From: Magnetospirillum sp.
Lineage (GTDB): Bacteria > Pseudomonadota > Alphaproteobacteria > CACIAM-22H2
Length of the DNA stretch: 64,000 bases
Direction of reading: 5' to 3'
NCBI GenBank assembly: GCA_027532905.1
Contig: JAPZUA010000001.1
Coordinates: 273,565-337,564 of the forward strand
How positions within the stretch are numbered: position 1 is the stretch's first letter; every line of letters begins with the position of its first letter. Positions 28,474 through 36,849 of the stretch are shown one piece after another. Made by a program: the position numbers and the translations under genes. The notes below the pieces were generated by a model. It had not been told where the DNA came from and made no database searches. It worked only from the letters and a program-made list of their open reading frames with translations.

Positions 28474-29496
28474 TCAGTTGGGCAAAGGCGCGTCGATGTC
28501 GACAAGTCCGTCGGCACGCAGTTTTTTCCAGAATTCTGCAGGAATAGTGGCGCTGCAGGCCGCCAGCGCCGTCGCGACTTCGGCTGGCGAGCGATATCCG
28601 GCAGCCACACTGGCAATCGCCGGATGGGCGAGTGGGAACTGCGTCGCTGCGGCTTGCAGCGAAATGCCGTGCTGCTTGCACAGCGTTTCAATGCGCCCAA
28701 CGCGCGCCAGGATGTCCGGCGGTGCGGGCGCATACCAATAGACCGCCCCGGGTACCGCCCCGGAAGCCAAGATTCCTGAATTATAGGGTGCTGCGAGCAC
28801 GATCGAAATGCGTTTGCGCACGCAAATCGGCAGCAAAGCGCCAAGCGCACTCGTATCAAGCAGCGTGTAGCGGCCGGCCAGCATGAAACAGTCGAAATCG
28901 CCGTCGGTAGCGTAACGCTCGAGAATGCCGACATCGTTGATGCCGACGCCGATGGCCCCAATGGTGCCCGCTGCACGCAGTTCGGCCAGCGCTTTGTAGG
29001 CGCCTGTCATCGACTCGACGTAGCGCTGTGCGAGCAAGTCGCCCTGCCATTTTGGCGTCATGTCGTGGATATAGACGATATCGATCCGTGCCATCCCCAA
29101 ACGTTGCAGGCTGTCTTCGATCGAACGCATCGCGCCGTCGTAGGAATAGTCGTAAACGATATCGAAAGGCAGCGTCGTCGAAAATGGCCCCACCGACCGC
29201 GAATGCTGCAATTGCGGCTTCAACAGTCGGCCAACCTTAGTCGACACCACGTAGCGCTCGCGCGCGTGGCCGCGCAAGGCTTCGCCCAAACGATGTTCGG
29301 AAAGTCCGTGCCCGTAGAAGGGTGCTGTGTCGAAATAGTTGATCCCGGCCGCCAACGCCGCATCGACGGCCGCACGCGTCGCATGGTCCGGCACGTCGGC
29401 CAGCAAGTTTCCAAACGGTGCCGCGCCAAAGCCGAGTTGCGAGACCGCCAGCCCCGTCCGACCGATCGTGCGCCGCTGACTCGGAGCGAAGCTCAT
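28474..29496 (-). CDS. Aldo/keto reductase, aldose dehydrogenase-like
   Basis: NAD(P)-dependent oxidoreductase of 340 residues with the AKR barrel. Catalytic Asp and Tyr are in NYFDTAPFYGHG, Lys in VVSTKVGR, His in YIHDM. LGFGAAPFGNL and the insertion around FDIVYDYSYDG match the D-threo-aldose / L-fucose dehydrogenase and pyridoxal 4-dehydrogenase branch rather than stress AKRs. Likely oxidises an aldose to its lactone, feeding the lactonases and dehydratases of the island. ATGA overlap with the small SAF-domain gene. Confidence 0.9.
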   Translation of the reverse strand: MSFAPSQRRTIGRTGLAVSQLGFGAAPFGNLLADVPDHATRAAVDAALAAGINYFDTAPFYGHGLSEHRLGEALRGHARERYVVSTKVGRLLKPQLQHSRSVGPFSTTLPFDIVYDYSYDGAMRSIEDSLQRLGMARIDIVYIHDMTPKWQGDLLAQRYVESMTGAYKALAELRAAGTIGAIGVGINDVGILERYATDGDFDCFMLAGRYTLLDTSALGALLPICVRKRISIVLAAPYNSGILASGAVPGAVYWYAPAPPDILARVGRIETLCKQHGISLQAAATQFPLAHPAIASVAAGYRSPAEVATALAACSATIPAEFWKKLRADGLVDIDAPLPN

Positions 29497-29795
29497 GGAA
29501 CGGCCTTCTTCGCACGGTTGCTCGCGACGTTGTGGACATGCACGTGTTGGCCCTCGGCGATGTCGCTTGTGGCAAGCGCGATCGCCGCGCCGTATTTCAG
29601 GACCGAAGCACCCTTGGCGATCGCGACCGTCGCTATCTTGTGGCCGAGCGCGATCGCGTCGATTGCCGTGACCTCGCGAATTCGTCCGTCGATCCGAACG
29701 GCGACACGCTCTCCCGCAGCAACATCGCGCAAGACCACCGCAACGCTATCGCCAGGGTGGATCGCAACGGCCGACCATGTGGCGCCCGCACTCAC
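29493..29795 (-). CDS. SAF-domain small subunit of a UxaA-family lyase
   Basis: Protein of 100 residues consisting of one SAF domain: GDSVAVVLRDVAAGERV, then ALGHKIATVAIAKGASVLKYG and a C-terminal EGQHVHVHN. This is the N-terminal part of altronate dehydratase (UxaA) as a separate chain, the same split found in sulfolactate sulfo-lyase (SuyA). It should pair with the large subunit at 30699. The GTG start at 29795 overlaps the preceding stop (GTGA) and the stop overlaps the AKR start (ATGA). Substrate cannot be chosen between a sugar acid and a sulfonate from sequence alone. Confidence 0.85.
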   Translation of the reverse strand: MSAGATWSAVAIHPGDSVAVVLRDVAAGERVAVRIDGRIREVTAIDAIALGHKIATVAIAKGASVLKYGAAIALATSDIAEGQHVHVHNVASNRAKKAVP

Positions 29796-30688
29796 GATGC
29801 GGTCCTTACCTTCACGCCCGCCTTCTCTTCGCGCATCTTGACGAAGACGCCGACATCGTTGGCGCCGAAACCCTTGTCGAGCCCTTCTTGGCATGCCGCC
29901 AAAGTCGCGCGTCCGATCGGCGCGTCGAGCCCCATCGCGTCGATCATCTGCATTGCGATGCGGCAATCCTTGTGCGCCAAGCGCAGCATGAAGCCCGGCG
30001 CGAAATCGCCCTTCAGCGGGCGCAAAGGAAACGCCACGGCCAGCTGGCTGTTCCACGCCATCGTCTTTTGCATGACGCTGGTCATCGTCTCTAGCGTGAG
30101 GCCCGCCTTGATTCCGGCGGCCAGAATTTCGGCGTTCAAGGCGACCAGCGTTGTCGCCAGGAGATTGTTCGTCGCCTTCATCGCGTGCCCGTTGCCGAGC
30201 GCGCCGCACGCAAAGAAGTCCGTGCCCATGCAGTCGAGGATCGGGCGGGCGCGGGTCACCGCCTCCGGCGCTCCGCCCACCATCAAAGTCAGCGTGCCGG
30301 TCACGGCGTGGTCGGCCGTCTTGCCGACCGGACTGTCGACCATTGCGCAGCCTTTCGCCGCAAGGGCCGCACCGATCTTGCGCGTCGTCTCCGGGGCACT
30401 TGTGCTCATGTCGATCATCATGGAGCCGGGCTTGATGCCCGCCAAAATCCCATCCGGCCCGAGGGCGACGCGTTCAACATCCGGTGCGTCGGGCAGCATA
30501 GTGATCGTGAACGCACTCTCAGCAGCAAGTGCTGCAGGGGACGCGGCCGCGGCCGCCCCAAGTGCCACCAAACGCGCGACAGCAGACGCATCGATGTCGA
30601 AAACCCCGACGCGGTGCCCCTTCTTCAGCAGGTTCGCCGCCATAGGCGCCCCCATGATTCCAAGGCCGATGAAACCGACATTTGCCAT
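29792..30688 (-). CDS. 3-hydroxyisobutyrate dehydrogenase-like NAD(P) oxidoreductase
   Basis: Beta-hydroxyacid dehydrogenase of 298 residues. VGFIGLGIMGAPMAANLLKKGH is the N-terminal nucleotide-binding signature, MIDMSTSAPETTRKI and DSPVGKTADHAVTGTLTLM match the substrate motif, and the catalytic Lys is in GHAMKATNNLL. GGGAGG lies before the ATG. Sits between the two subunits of the UxaA-type lyase, implying it reduces or oxidises a small hydroxy acid or aldehyde in that pathway (tartronate-semialdehyde-like or sulfolactaldehyde-like enzymes belong to the same family). Confidence 0.9.
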   Translation of the reverse strand: MANVGFIGLGIMGAPMAANLLKKGHRVGVFDIDASAVARLVALGAAAAASPAALAAESAFTITMLPDAPDVERVALGPDGILAGIKPGSMMIDMSTSAPETTRKIGAALAAKGCAMVDSPVGKTADHAVTGTLTLMVGGAPEAVTRARPILDCMGTDFFACGALGNGHAMKATNNLLATTLVALNAEILAAGIKAGLTLETMTSVMQKTMAWNSQLAVAFPLRPLKGDFAPGFMLRLAHKDCRIAMQMIDAMGLDAPIGRATLAACQEGLDKGFGANDVGVFVKMREEKAGVKVRTAS

Positions 30689-30698
30689 CTTCGCCTCC

Positions 30699-31844
30699 CT
30701 ACATCGACGCGCCGACGCGCACGAATGCTTCCCCGCCCTCGCCGTGGATTTCGCCCCACGTCGCAGCGCCTGACGCAACCGCCAGAACCGTTTCGAACAA
30801 GCGCTCGCCGAGCGGTCCGATATCCTCGCGCCCGAGAAACGCAGCACTTGCATCGAAGTCGATCTGGTCGGGCAGCAACTTTGCCGTCTGCGGTCGACCG
30901 GTAATCTTCACAGTCGGTGCGATCGCACTGCAGAAACTGTTCCCCGCACCCGTCGTGAATAGCATCAGTTGCGCGCCCGACGCCGCAAAGCCCGTCAGCG
31001 ACTCGGGCGAAAAACTCGGCCCGTCCATCAGATGCAATCCCGGTACGCTCGGCCGCTCGGCCACTTGCAACAGACCGCGAATTGGCCGCGCGCCCGTCTT
31101 GGCAATGGCGCCAAGCGATTTCTCTTCGATCGACGACAAACCGCCACGAATGTTTTCGCTGCCTGGATTGTTGCCGGTAAGGCTTTGACCGCTTGCCGCG
31201 ACTTCGGCTTCGCGGCGAAGCACGGCGGCAACGATCGCCTCGGCGACCATTGGCGTCGCGGCGCGGCGCGCCAGAATATGCTCGGCGCCGAGCCATTCCA
31301 CCGTCTCGCCGACGACAGCCGTGCCGCCCGCATCGACAAGCCGATCGACACAACTGCCCGCAACGGGATTCGCGACGAGCCCCGATGTTGCGTCCGAGTG
31401 GCCGCATTCGACGCCCAAGAAGAGACGCGACGCAGGCTGGCGCGTGCGCTGAAGACGCGAGGCCGCATGCACCAGTTCGCCCGCAATGCGAATGCCCGCC
31501 GCACTCGCCGCAAGCGAATCTTCGTGGGTGTCGTCGAGGGCGACGATGCGCACCGGCTTGCCGCCCGATGCGGCCAAGGCCGCGATATCGTCGACTGCGC
31601 GACGGTCGGCGCCAACGATCAAGACTGCCGCGACATTGGGGTTGAGACACAGCCCTCCCAGTACGGCGCGATGCAGGGTTTTGTCGGCGCCATACTGCCC
31701 GCGCCCGTAGGGCGTTTCGACCAGCAATGTGCCTGCGACAGAATCCGCAATGCGCGCGGCAACGCGGTTGACGAGCCCCAGAATGGAGACAACTAGAACA
31801 TGGTTACGCACGCCCACACTGCCGTCGGCACGCAGATATCCCAT
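30699..31844 (-). CDS. UxaA-family lyase large subunit
   Basis: Large chain, 381 residues, equivalent to the C-terminal part of altronate dehydratase or to sulfolactate sulfo-lyase SuyB. GYLRADGSVGVRNHVLVV opens the domain; LFLGVECGHSDATSGLVANPV and TTGAGNSFCSAIAPTVKITG carry the Cys/Asp/His residues conserved for the metal site. I took ATG 31844; ATG 31883 would add 13 residues and neither has a clear ribosome site. First gene of a seven-gene operon running to 25363, divergent from the LacI regulator, with a LacI-type operator between them. Confidence 0.85.
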   Translation of the reverse strand: MGYLRADGSVGVRNHVLVVSILGLVNRVAARIADSVAGTLLVETPYGRGQYGADKTLHRAVLGGLCLNPNVAAVLIVGADRRAVDDIAALAASGGKPVRIVALDDTHEDSLAASAAGIRIAGELVHAASRLQRTRQPASRLFLGVECGHSDATSGLVANPVAGSCVDRLVDAGGTAVVGETVEWLGAEHILARRAATPMVAEAIVAAVLRREAEVAASGQSLTGNNPGSENIRGGLSSIEEKSLGAIAKTGARPIRGLLQVAERPSVPGLHLMDGPSFSPESLTGFAASGAQLMLFTTGAGNSFCSAIAPTVKITGRPQTAKLLPDQIDFDASAAFLGREDIGPLGERLFETVLAVASGAATWGEIHGEGGEAFVRVGASM

Positions 31845-31934
31845 GAATGTCGCCGACAGGCCGTCCGACAAAGCGCCCCCCATACCGGCCCGATGCGCAC
31901 TGCATCGCACCACAAGTTTCTTGATATTTCCTCA

Positions 31935-31950
31935 ATGTTAGCGCATACAT
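31935..31950. promoter_or_regulatory. Candidate LacI-family operator
   Basis: ATGTTAGCGCATACAT, an imperfect palindrome centred on CG with matching ATGT/ACAT ends, in the 150-bp gap between the divergent lyase operon and the lacI-type gene. A very similar site lies at 35884-35900. Best explained as the binding site of the adjacent regulator. Confidence 0.6.
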
Positions 31951-31994
31951 ATCAATAGGCAAGAAAAACATTTCCGAACGGCTGTCTCCGATAC

Positions 31995-33023
31995 ATGGCC
32001 CGCAAACAAGCCGCCCGACCGTTCGTATTGCGCCCGCGCCTGGCGGACGTGGCGCGCGACGCGGGCGTTTCGACCATGACGGTCGTCCGCGTGCTGCGCG
32101 ACCCAGACAAGGTGGCCAAAACCACGCGCGAGCGCGTTGCGGCATCGCTCCACAAAACCAAGTACACGCCCGATCTTGTCGCGCGTGCCCTCGTTTCGCG
32201 CCGCTCCGGTATCGTGGGCGCAATAGTGCCGACCTTGGCAAATTCACTGATTGCCGAGGTGATGCAAGGCATGACGGCTGAACTCGGTTTGCACGAACAG
32301 CAACTGATCGTCGGTACTTCGACCTACTCGGCGCGACACGAGGAAGCTCTTGTGCGCAGCTTCCTGTCGCGTCGCGTCGATGCAATCTACTTGACGGGCA
32401 CCAGCCACACGCCCGAGACCGTAAAGCTTCTGAAGGCTGCGGGCGTGCCGGTCGTCGAAGGCGGCAATTTGCCGCAAACGCCCATCGACCTTGCCGTCGG
32501 CCTGTCGAACTTTGCGGCGGCCGGCAGCGTGGTCGAGTATTTGCTGGCGCGCTACGGAACAAATCTTGGCTTTTTGGGCGGCTCCACGACCAACAACGAC
32601 CGCATGCGCGACCGGCGCCACGGTTTCAAAAAATGCCTCGCGCGCGCGGGCGTGCGACCGGACCCGCGATACATGATCGAGGTGCCGATCTCGATGGCGG
32701 GCGGACGTACCGGCATCGGGGCCTTGCTGGCGTTGGATCGACCACCGCGCGCCGTTTTCTGCGCGACAGACGTGATCGCAGCCGGTGCCGTGCTGGAATG
32801 TCGGCGCCGCTCGATCGACGTGCCCGGCGATATCGCGATCGCCGGCTACGACGACCTCGATATTGCATCCGAGCTCGTTCCGTCGCTGACGACGGTGCGG
32901 TCGCCGCGCTACGAGATCGGGCGCAAGTCGGCGCAGCTGATGCATCTCTGCCTCACGGGCAATCGTCCGCAGCAAAGCATTTTCGACTTAGGCTTCGTGC
33001 TTATGCCGCGCGAAAGCGCCTGA
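31995..33023 (+). CDS. LacI family transcriptional regulator
   Basis: Regulator of 342 residues: helix-turn-helix and hinge in residues about 14-60 (LADVARDAGVSTMTVVRVLR, then YTPDLVARALVSRRS), followed by a periplasmic-binding-like core (VGAIVPTLANSLIAEVMQGM; VFCATDVIAAGAVLE; IAGYDDLDIASELVPSLTTV). GntR-like members of this family sense gluconate or other sugar acids. Likely represses the divergent lyase/importer operon and, through the matching operator, the lactonase promoters at 35.9 kb. Confidence 0.93.
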   Translation: MARKQAARPFVLRPRLADVARDAGVSTMTVVRVLRDPDKVAKTTRERVAASLHKTKYTPDLVARALVSRRSGIVGAIVPTLANSLIAEVMQGMTAELGLHEQQLIVGTSTYSARHEEALVRSFLSRRVDAIYLTGTSHTPETVKLLKAAGVPVVEGGNLPQTPIDLAVGLSNFAAAGSVVEYLLARYGTNLGFLGGSTTNNDRMRDRRHGFKKCLARAGVRPDPRYMIEVPISMAGGRTGIGALLALDRPPRAVFCATDVIAAGAVLECRRRSIDVPGDIAIAGYDDLDIASELVPSLTTVRSPRYEIGRKSAQLMHLCLTGNRPQQSIFDLGFVLMPRESA

Positions 33024-33039
33024 AAAGGGAGAACGGAAA

Positions 33040-33789
33040 GTGACAAGAACGCTAGTCGTAACCGGTGCAAGCCGCGGCATCGGTGCCGCCACCGCCATCG
33101 CGGCCGCCAAACAAGGCTGGCAGGTCTGCATCCATTGCAACAGCCACGAAGAAGACGCGCTTGGCGTGCTGCGCGCCGTCGAAGCGACAGGCGGCAAAGG
33201 CATCGTCGTCAAGGCCGATGCGGCCGACGAAGGCGCACTTGGCGCCATGTTCGCGCGCTGCGATCGCGAACTCGCACCGCTCGGCGGGCTTGTCAACAAC
33301 GCGGGTTTCCTCGGCGGCGAAAGCGACATCGAGGCGTTCGACGCGAACGCCATGCGGCGCCTGTGGGACGTCAATGTCGTGGCGTATTTTGTTTGCGCGC
33401 GCGAGGCCGTGAAACGCATGTCGACCAAAAACGGCGGCCGAGGTGGGGCCATCGTCAACGTGTCGTCGATGTCGGCCGACAGCGGCGGCATTGGCCCGCG
33501 TATTCACTACGCCACCACCAACGGAGCGCGCCGCACGTTCACGTTCGGCCTTGCCAAGCAGTCGGGACCCAAGGGCATTCGTGTGAACGGCGTGATGCCC
33601 GGCGTTATCGACACAAATTTCAACGACAGCTTCGACAATGAAGGCCGCAACGCGCGCCTGCAGCCGTTGATCCCCGTCGGGCGCGTGGGCGTCGCCCCCG
33701 ACGTTGCGTCGACCATTGTTTGGCTGCTGTCGGACGACGCTGCCTATGTGAACGGCGCCGTCATCCCGGTCAATGGCGGGTTCTTCTAG
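33040..33789 (+). CDS. SDR family protein with altered catalytic lysine
   Basis: Short-chain dehydrogenase fold, 249 residues: TGASRGIG loop, NNAG, VNVSSMS with the catalytic Ser, and Tyr157. The normally invariant YxxxK reads YATTN, so residue 161 is Asn (codon AAC at 33520-33522; Lys would be AAA or AAG). The rest, including GIRVNGVMPGVIDT and VNGAVIPVNGG, is intact and the frame is open, so it is not an obvious pseudogene. GTG start after GGGAG, 16 bp behind lacI. It may be inactive, binding-only, or use an altered mechanism. Confidence 0.85.
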   Translation: MTRTLVVTGASRGIGAATAIAAAKQGWQVCIHCNSHEEDALGVLRAVEATGGKGIVVKADAADEGALGAMFARCDRELAPLGGLVNNAGFLGGESDIEAFDANAMRRLWDVNVVAYFVCAREAVKRMSTKNGGRGGAIVNVSSMSADSGGIGPRIHYATTNGARRTFTFGLAKQSGPKGIRVNGVMPGVIDTNFNDSFDNEGRNARLQPLIPVGRVGVAPDVASTIVWLLSDDAAYVNGAVIPVNGGFF

Positions 33790-33792
33790 CGC

Positions 33793-34917
33793 CTAAGCCA
33801 ACGGCAGATCGAGCAACGCCGGATCCACGCCCAAGCCTGGCGCTTCGCCAAGGCATGCGACGCCGTCGTCGAGTTTCAGCCGATCGCCAACGATGCGTTC
33901 GCGCCACGGGTTGGGATTGGTATCGATCTCGAGCAAGCCGGTGCCCCCCGCAGCCGCCAGCAAATGCGCCGACGCCAACAATCCGATGCCGCCGCCCAAA
34001 TAGTGCGGACAATAGACTCGGCCAGCAGCCACCGCCTGGCGCGCGACGGCAAGGCAGCCCGACATGCCGCCCCATTTGGCGGCGTCGGGCTGGATGTAGG
34101 CAATCGCGCTGCTTGAGATTGCCGCATCAAACTCGGTATGCGAATTGAGATTCTCGCCCGCCGCGATCGGGATGCCCGTGCTTGCCGCAAGCTTGACCCA
34201 CTCCGCCATCGGCCGATCGGCCGCCATCGGCTCTTCGAGCCATGTGAGAGCGAATTCGTCGAGCGACGGCATGTGCACAGCGGCTTGCGCAAGGTTCCAG
34301 GCTTGGTTGGCGTCGGCCATCATCTGGCAATCGCGCCCAATTTGCTGACGCAGCCTTTTCAATCCGTCGCGGTCGACTGCATCGCCAAATCCGATTTTGA
34401 GCTTGAAGGCGCGATGGCCCGCCGCCAGTTCGCGCGGTGCGACGACATCGACATCTTCGCACGCGATGCCGCTTGCATAGACCGGAATACGGTCCGAGAC
34501 TCCGCCAAGGAACCGCCACAGCGGCAGGCCCGCCCGGCGCGCGGCCAGATCGTGGCATGCGATGTCGATCGCAGCGCAGACTTGGCGAAACGGACCGAAC
34601 TCGCCCGACTGCAGGACCATGATGTGGAAACGTTTCATCAGCCGCGCGAACAGACCGGCCAGCGGCTGCTCGCCTTGCATACACAGAACGGGGCCGACCA
34701 ATTCGTTGACCAGCCGCGCGCGATGCTCGGCCCCGACAGGCGGGAAGTTGCACCAAGCTTCGCCCCACCCGACATGGCCCGCACGGTCGCGCACACGCAC
34801 GAACACGGCCGGCCGATTGCGCATCTCGCCAAAGGAACTGCGCACCGGCACAGCGATAGGTGCGCGCAGCGCCCAAGCTTCGACTTTCGCAAGATCAATC
34901 GTGACTGCCGTTGGCAT
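33793..34917 (-). CDS. Mandelate racemase/muconate lactonizing enzyme family protein
   Basis: Enolase-superfamily protein of 374 residues with a full active-site set: K-x-K in FKLKIG, Mg ligands Asp in ADANQAW, Glu in LEEPM and Glu in AAGENL, and a His in CPHYLGGG. Probably an acid-sugar dehydratase. ATG at 34917 preceded by GGGGAGAG. It follows the amidohydrolase gene by 20 bp, so lactone hydrolysis and dehydration of the resulting acid would be encoded together, as in fucose/rhamnose/arabinose oxidative pathways. Converges tail-to-tail with the SDR, three bases apart. Confidence 0.88.
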   Translation of the reverse strand: MPTAVTIDLAKVEAWALRAPIAVPVRSSFGEMRNRPAVFVRVRDRAGHVGWGEAWCNFPPVGAEHRARLVNELVGPVLCMQGEQPLAGLFARLMKRFHIMVLQSGEFGPFRQVCAAIDIACHDLAARRAGLPLWRFLGGVSDRIPVYASGIACEDVDVVAPRELAAGHRAFKLKIGFGDAVDRDGLKRLRQQIGRDCQMMADANQAWNLAQAAVHMPSLDEFALTWLEEPMAADRPMAEWVKLAASTGIPIAAGENLNSHTEFDAAISSSAIAYIQPDAAKWGGMSGCLAVARQAVAAGRVYCPHYLGGGIGLLASAHLLAAAGGTGLLEIDTNPNPWRERIVGDRLKLDDGVACLGEAPGLGVDPALLDLPLA

Positions 34918-34937
34918 CGACGCTCTCCCCTGGCTTT

Positions 34938-35825
34938 CTAGAAACGATAGAGCCGACGGCACGTACGCCCGAAGAGATCGGCCGATTCGTCCGGGCTCAA
35001 AGTCGACAAAATTGCCTGCAACGTTTCGACTTGGCGCGCCATCGTGCACATCGACCGCTCAATCGGCAGGTTGCTGCCATAGAGACAGCGCGCGGGTCCG
35101 AACAGCTCGACCGCCGTTTCGACCCAGAGCGAAAGGGCAGCACGGTTCCAGGCCCGATCAATCGGCCACAGTCCCGAGATTTTGAGCGCGACGTTGGGCA
35201 AACGCGCCAACAAGCGCATGCCCGAGCGCCATTGCAGAAACCCATCGCGCGACACATCCAACGGCCAGCCGAGATGGTTGATGACAAAAGTCAGCTCCGG
35301 AACCGCCGCGCAAAGCTGTGCCGCTTCTTCCATCTGGCTTGGAAAGAGACTGAGTTCGAACAGCCAACCGCGGGCGGCGATGCGCCGCAACCCATCGGCA
35401 AATTCCGCGCGCGACAAAATCGCCGGATCGTCGATCACAGAGCGACCATGCTGCAAATCGAAATTGACGCGCAGCCGCACGCCGCGCACAGGTCCCGCCG
35501 CTTCATGCGCCGCAAGCTCGGCATCGAGATCGGGCGAGCGCGGATCGACCCGAACGACCAGCACGAACGGGCGACCCATTGCAGGCGCTTGAGCGGCGAG
35601 CCAACGCGTTTCGTCGAGCGCGGTGTTGGGCGCGCACTCGGCCTGCACATGCACGCTGGCCAAAAGATCGAGGCCGTGCGCGTCGGCTGCGTAGTCGGCG
35701 GGCAAATAGGGACCCGCAATCGGCGCTTTGTCGCCGAACGGCGGATTGGGTGCCGCCGGCGCAAGCCACGGATAGGCAAGCATCCGCGGATCCCATAAAT
35801 GATGATGCGCATCGACGATCTGCAT
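34938..35825 (-). CDS. Amidohydrolase family protein, L-fuconolactonase-like
   Basis: Metal-dependent TIM-barrel hydrolase of 295 residues. IVDAHHHLWDP is the N-terminal His-x-His metal motif of the COG3618 branch (lactonases for fucono-, rhamnono- and similar lactones, and pyrone dicarboxylate lactonase); FVINHLGWPL and YGSNLPIE supply later ligands. Start at ATG 35825. Likely opens a sugar-acid lactone made by the dehydrogenases. Divergent from the SMP-30 lactonase, 110 bp apart, with a LacI-type operator between. Confidence 0.87.
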   Translation of the reverse strand: MQIVDAHHHLWDPRMLAYPWLAPAAPNPPFGDKAPIAGPYLPADYAADAHGLDLLASVHVQAECAPNTALDETRWLAAQAPAMGRPFVLVVRVDPRSPDLDAELAAHEAAGPVRGVRLRVNFDLQHGRSVIDDPAILSRAEFADGLRRIAARGWLFELSLFPSQMEEAAQLCAAVPELTFVINHLGWPLDVSRDGFLQWRSGMRLLARLPNVALKISGLWPIDRAWNRAALSLWVETAVELFGPARCLYGSNLPIERSMCTMARQVETLQAILSTLSPDESADLFGRTCRRLYRF

Positions 35826-35883
35826 GCCTGCCTTGATTCGCGAGCAGCCCGTTGCTTGACGTAGGATACCGATTATGTGCCAT

Positions 35884-35900
35884 ATGTTAGCGAATAACAT
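35884..35900. promoter_or_regulatory. Candidate LacI-family operator
   Basis: ATGTTAGCGAATAACAT, with perfect 6-bp arms ATGTTA/TAACAT, in the divergent promoter region of the amidohydrolase and SMP-30 genes. Shares ATGTTAGCG with the site at 31935 beside the lacI gene. Supports assigning the downstream SMP-30 start to 35935, since an earlier start would put the site inside the gene. Confidence 0.6.
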
Positions 35901-35934
35901 CAAGATTTCGAGGATATTCAAAGGGCTGCACGCC

Positions 35935-36828
35935 ATGGCGCACGCGACGATCGTCAGTGCCGAAGTTTTTGGGCTTCACCATGCCCATGCCATGACCGGC
36001 GAAGCGCCTTGCTGGGATGCACGGACCGGAGTTTTGTGGTGGATCGATATTCAAGGCCAGCGTCTGCTTGGCCATATGCCGGAAAGCGGTGTCAATCTGG
36101 AGTACGCGCTGCCGAGCATGCCAGGGCTCGTCGTGTGCCGTCGTCAGGGCGGACTGGTACTGGGCCTTGAAGACGGGCTCTATCCGTTCGCGCTGCAAGA
36201 CGGGCTCGGGACGCGCCTTGTCGCGATTGAGGCCGACGATCCCCGGACGCGCATCAACGACGGCAAACCAGATCCCCGAGGGCGCCTATGGTTCGGCACG
36301 ATGGACAAGACCGGGGCCGGAACGCCGATCGGCGCGCTCTATCGTCTCGACCTCGACGGCACCCTCGAGAAGATCCGCACCGACATTCGCATTCCCAATG
36401 CGATCGATTTTTCGCCCGATGGATCGCATTTTTATTTCTGCGACACACAGACGCATCTTATCGAGCGATTCGCGTATACCCCCGCAACCGGGACGCTGGG
36501 CCCGGCCACGGTTTTCGCAGCCTATCCCGACACGATCTCGCCCGATGGAATCTGCGTCGATCGCGACGGCGGCGTGTGGATCGCCCTTGTCGATGCGGCA
36601 CGCCTCGAAAGACGCTTGCCCGACGGCACGCTCGATACCGTCGTCGAACTTCCTGTGTCGCGCCCGACCATGCCGATGCTCGGCGGGAGCGACGGACGCA
36701 CCCTTTTCGTCGTCTCGCAGCGTCGTTTTTTGCCGGCACCGCAATTGGCACGCCAACCGCTGGCGGGCGATTTGCTGGCCTTGCGCGTCCGCATACCGGC
36801 CAAGGAAGCGTGCTTCGCATCCATCTAA
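35935..36828 (+). CDS. SMP-30/gluconolactonase family protein
   Basis: Six-bladed propeller lactonase of 297 residues, cytoplasmic. Divalent-metal ligands: Glu in TGEAPCWD, Asn/Asp in RINDGKPDPRGRLWFGTM, Asn in IPNAIDFSPDG and Asp in SPDGICVDRDGG. These match gluconolactonase, xylonolactonase and arabinolactonase. Starts a plus-strand operon with an SDR and an unrecognised protein. With the divergent amidohydrolase there are two unrelated lactonases under one promoter region, which may handle gamma- versus delta-lactones or two sugars. Confidence 0.9.
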   Translation: MAHATIVSAEVFGLHHAHAMTGEAPCWDARTGVLWWIDIQGQRLLGHMPESGVNLEYALPSMPGLVVCRRQGGLVLGLEDGLYPFALQDGLGTRLVAIEADDPRTRINDGKPDPRGRLWFGTMDKTGAGTPIGALYRLDLDGTLEKIRTDIRIPNAIDFSPDGSHFYFCDTQTHLIERFAYTPATGTLGPATVFAAYPDTISPDGICVDRDGGVWIALVDAARLERRLPDGTLDTVVELPVSRPTMPMLGGSDGRTLFVVSQRRFLPAPQLARQPLAGDLLALRVRIPAKEACFASI

Positions 36829-36849
36829 CGTCTCCAAAGGAGCCTCGGT

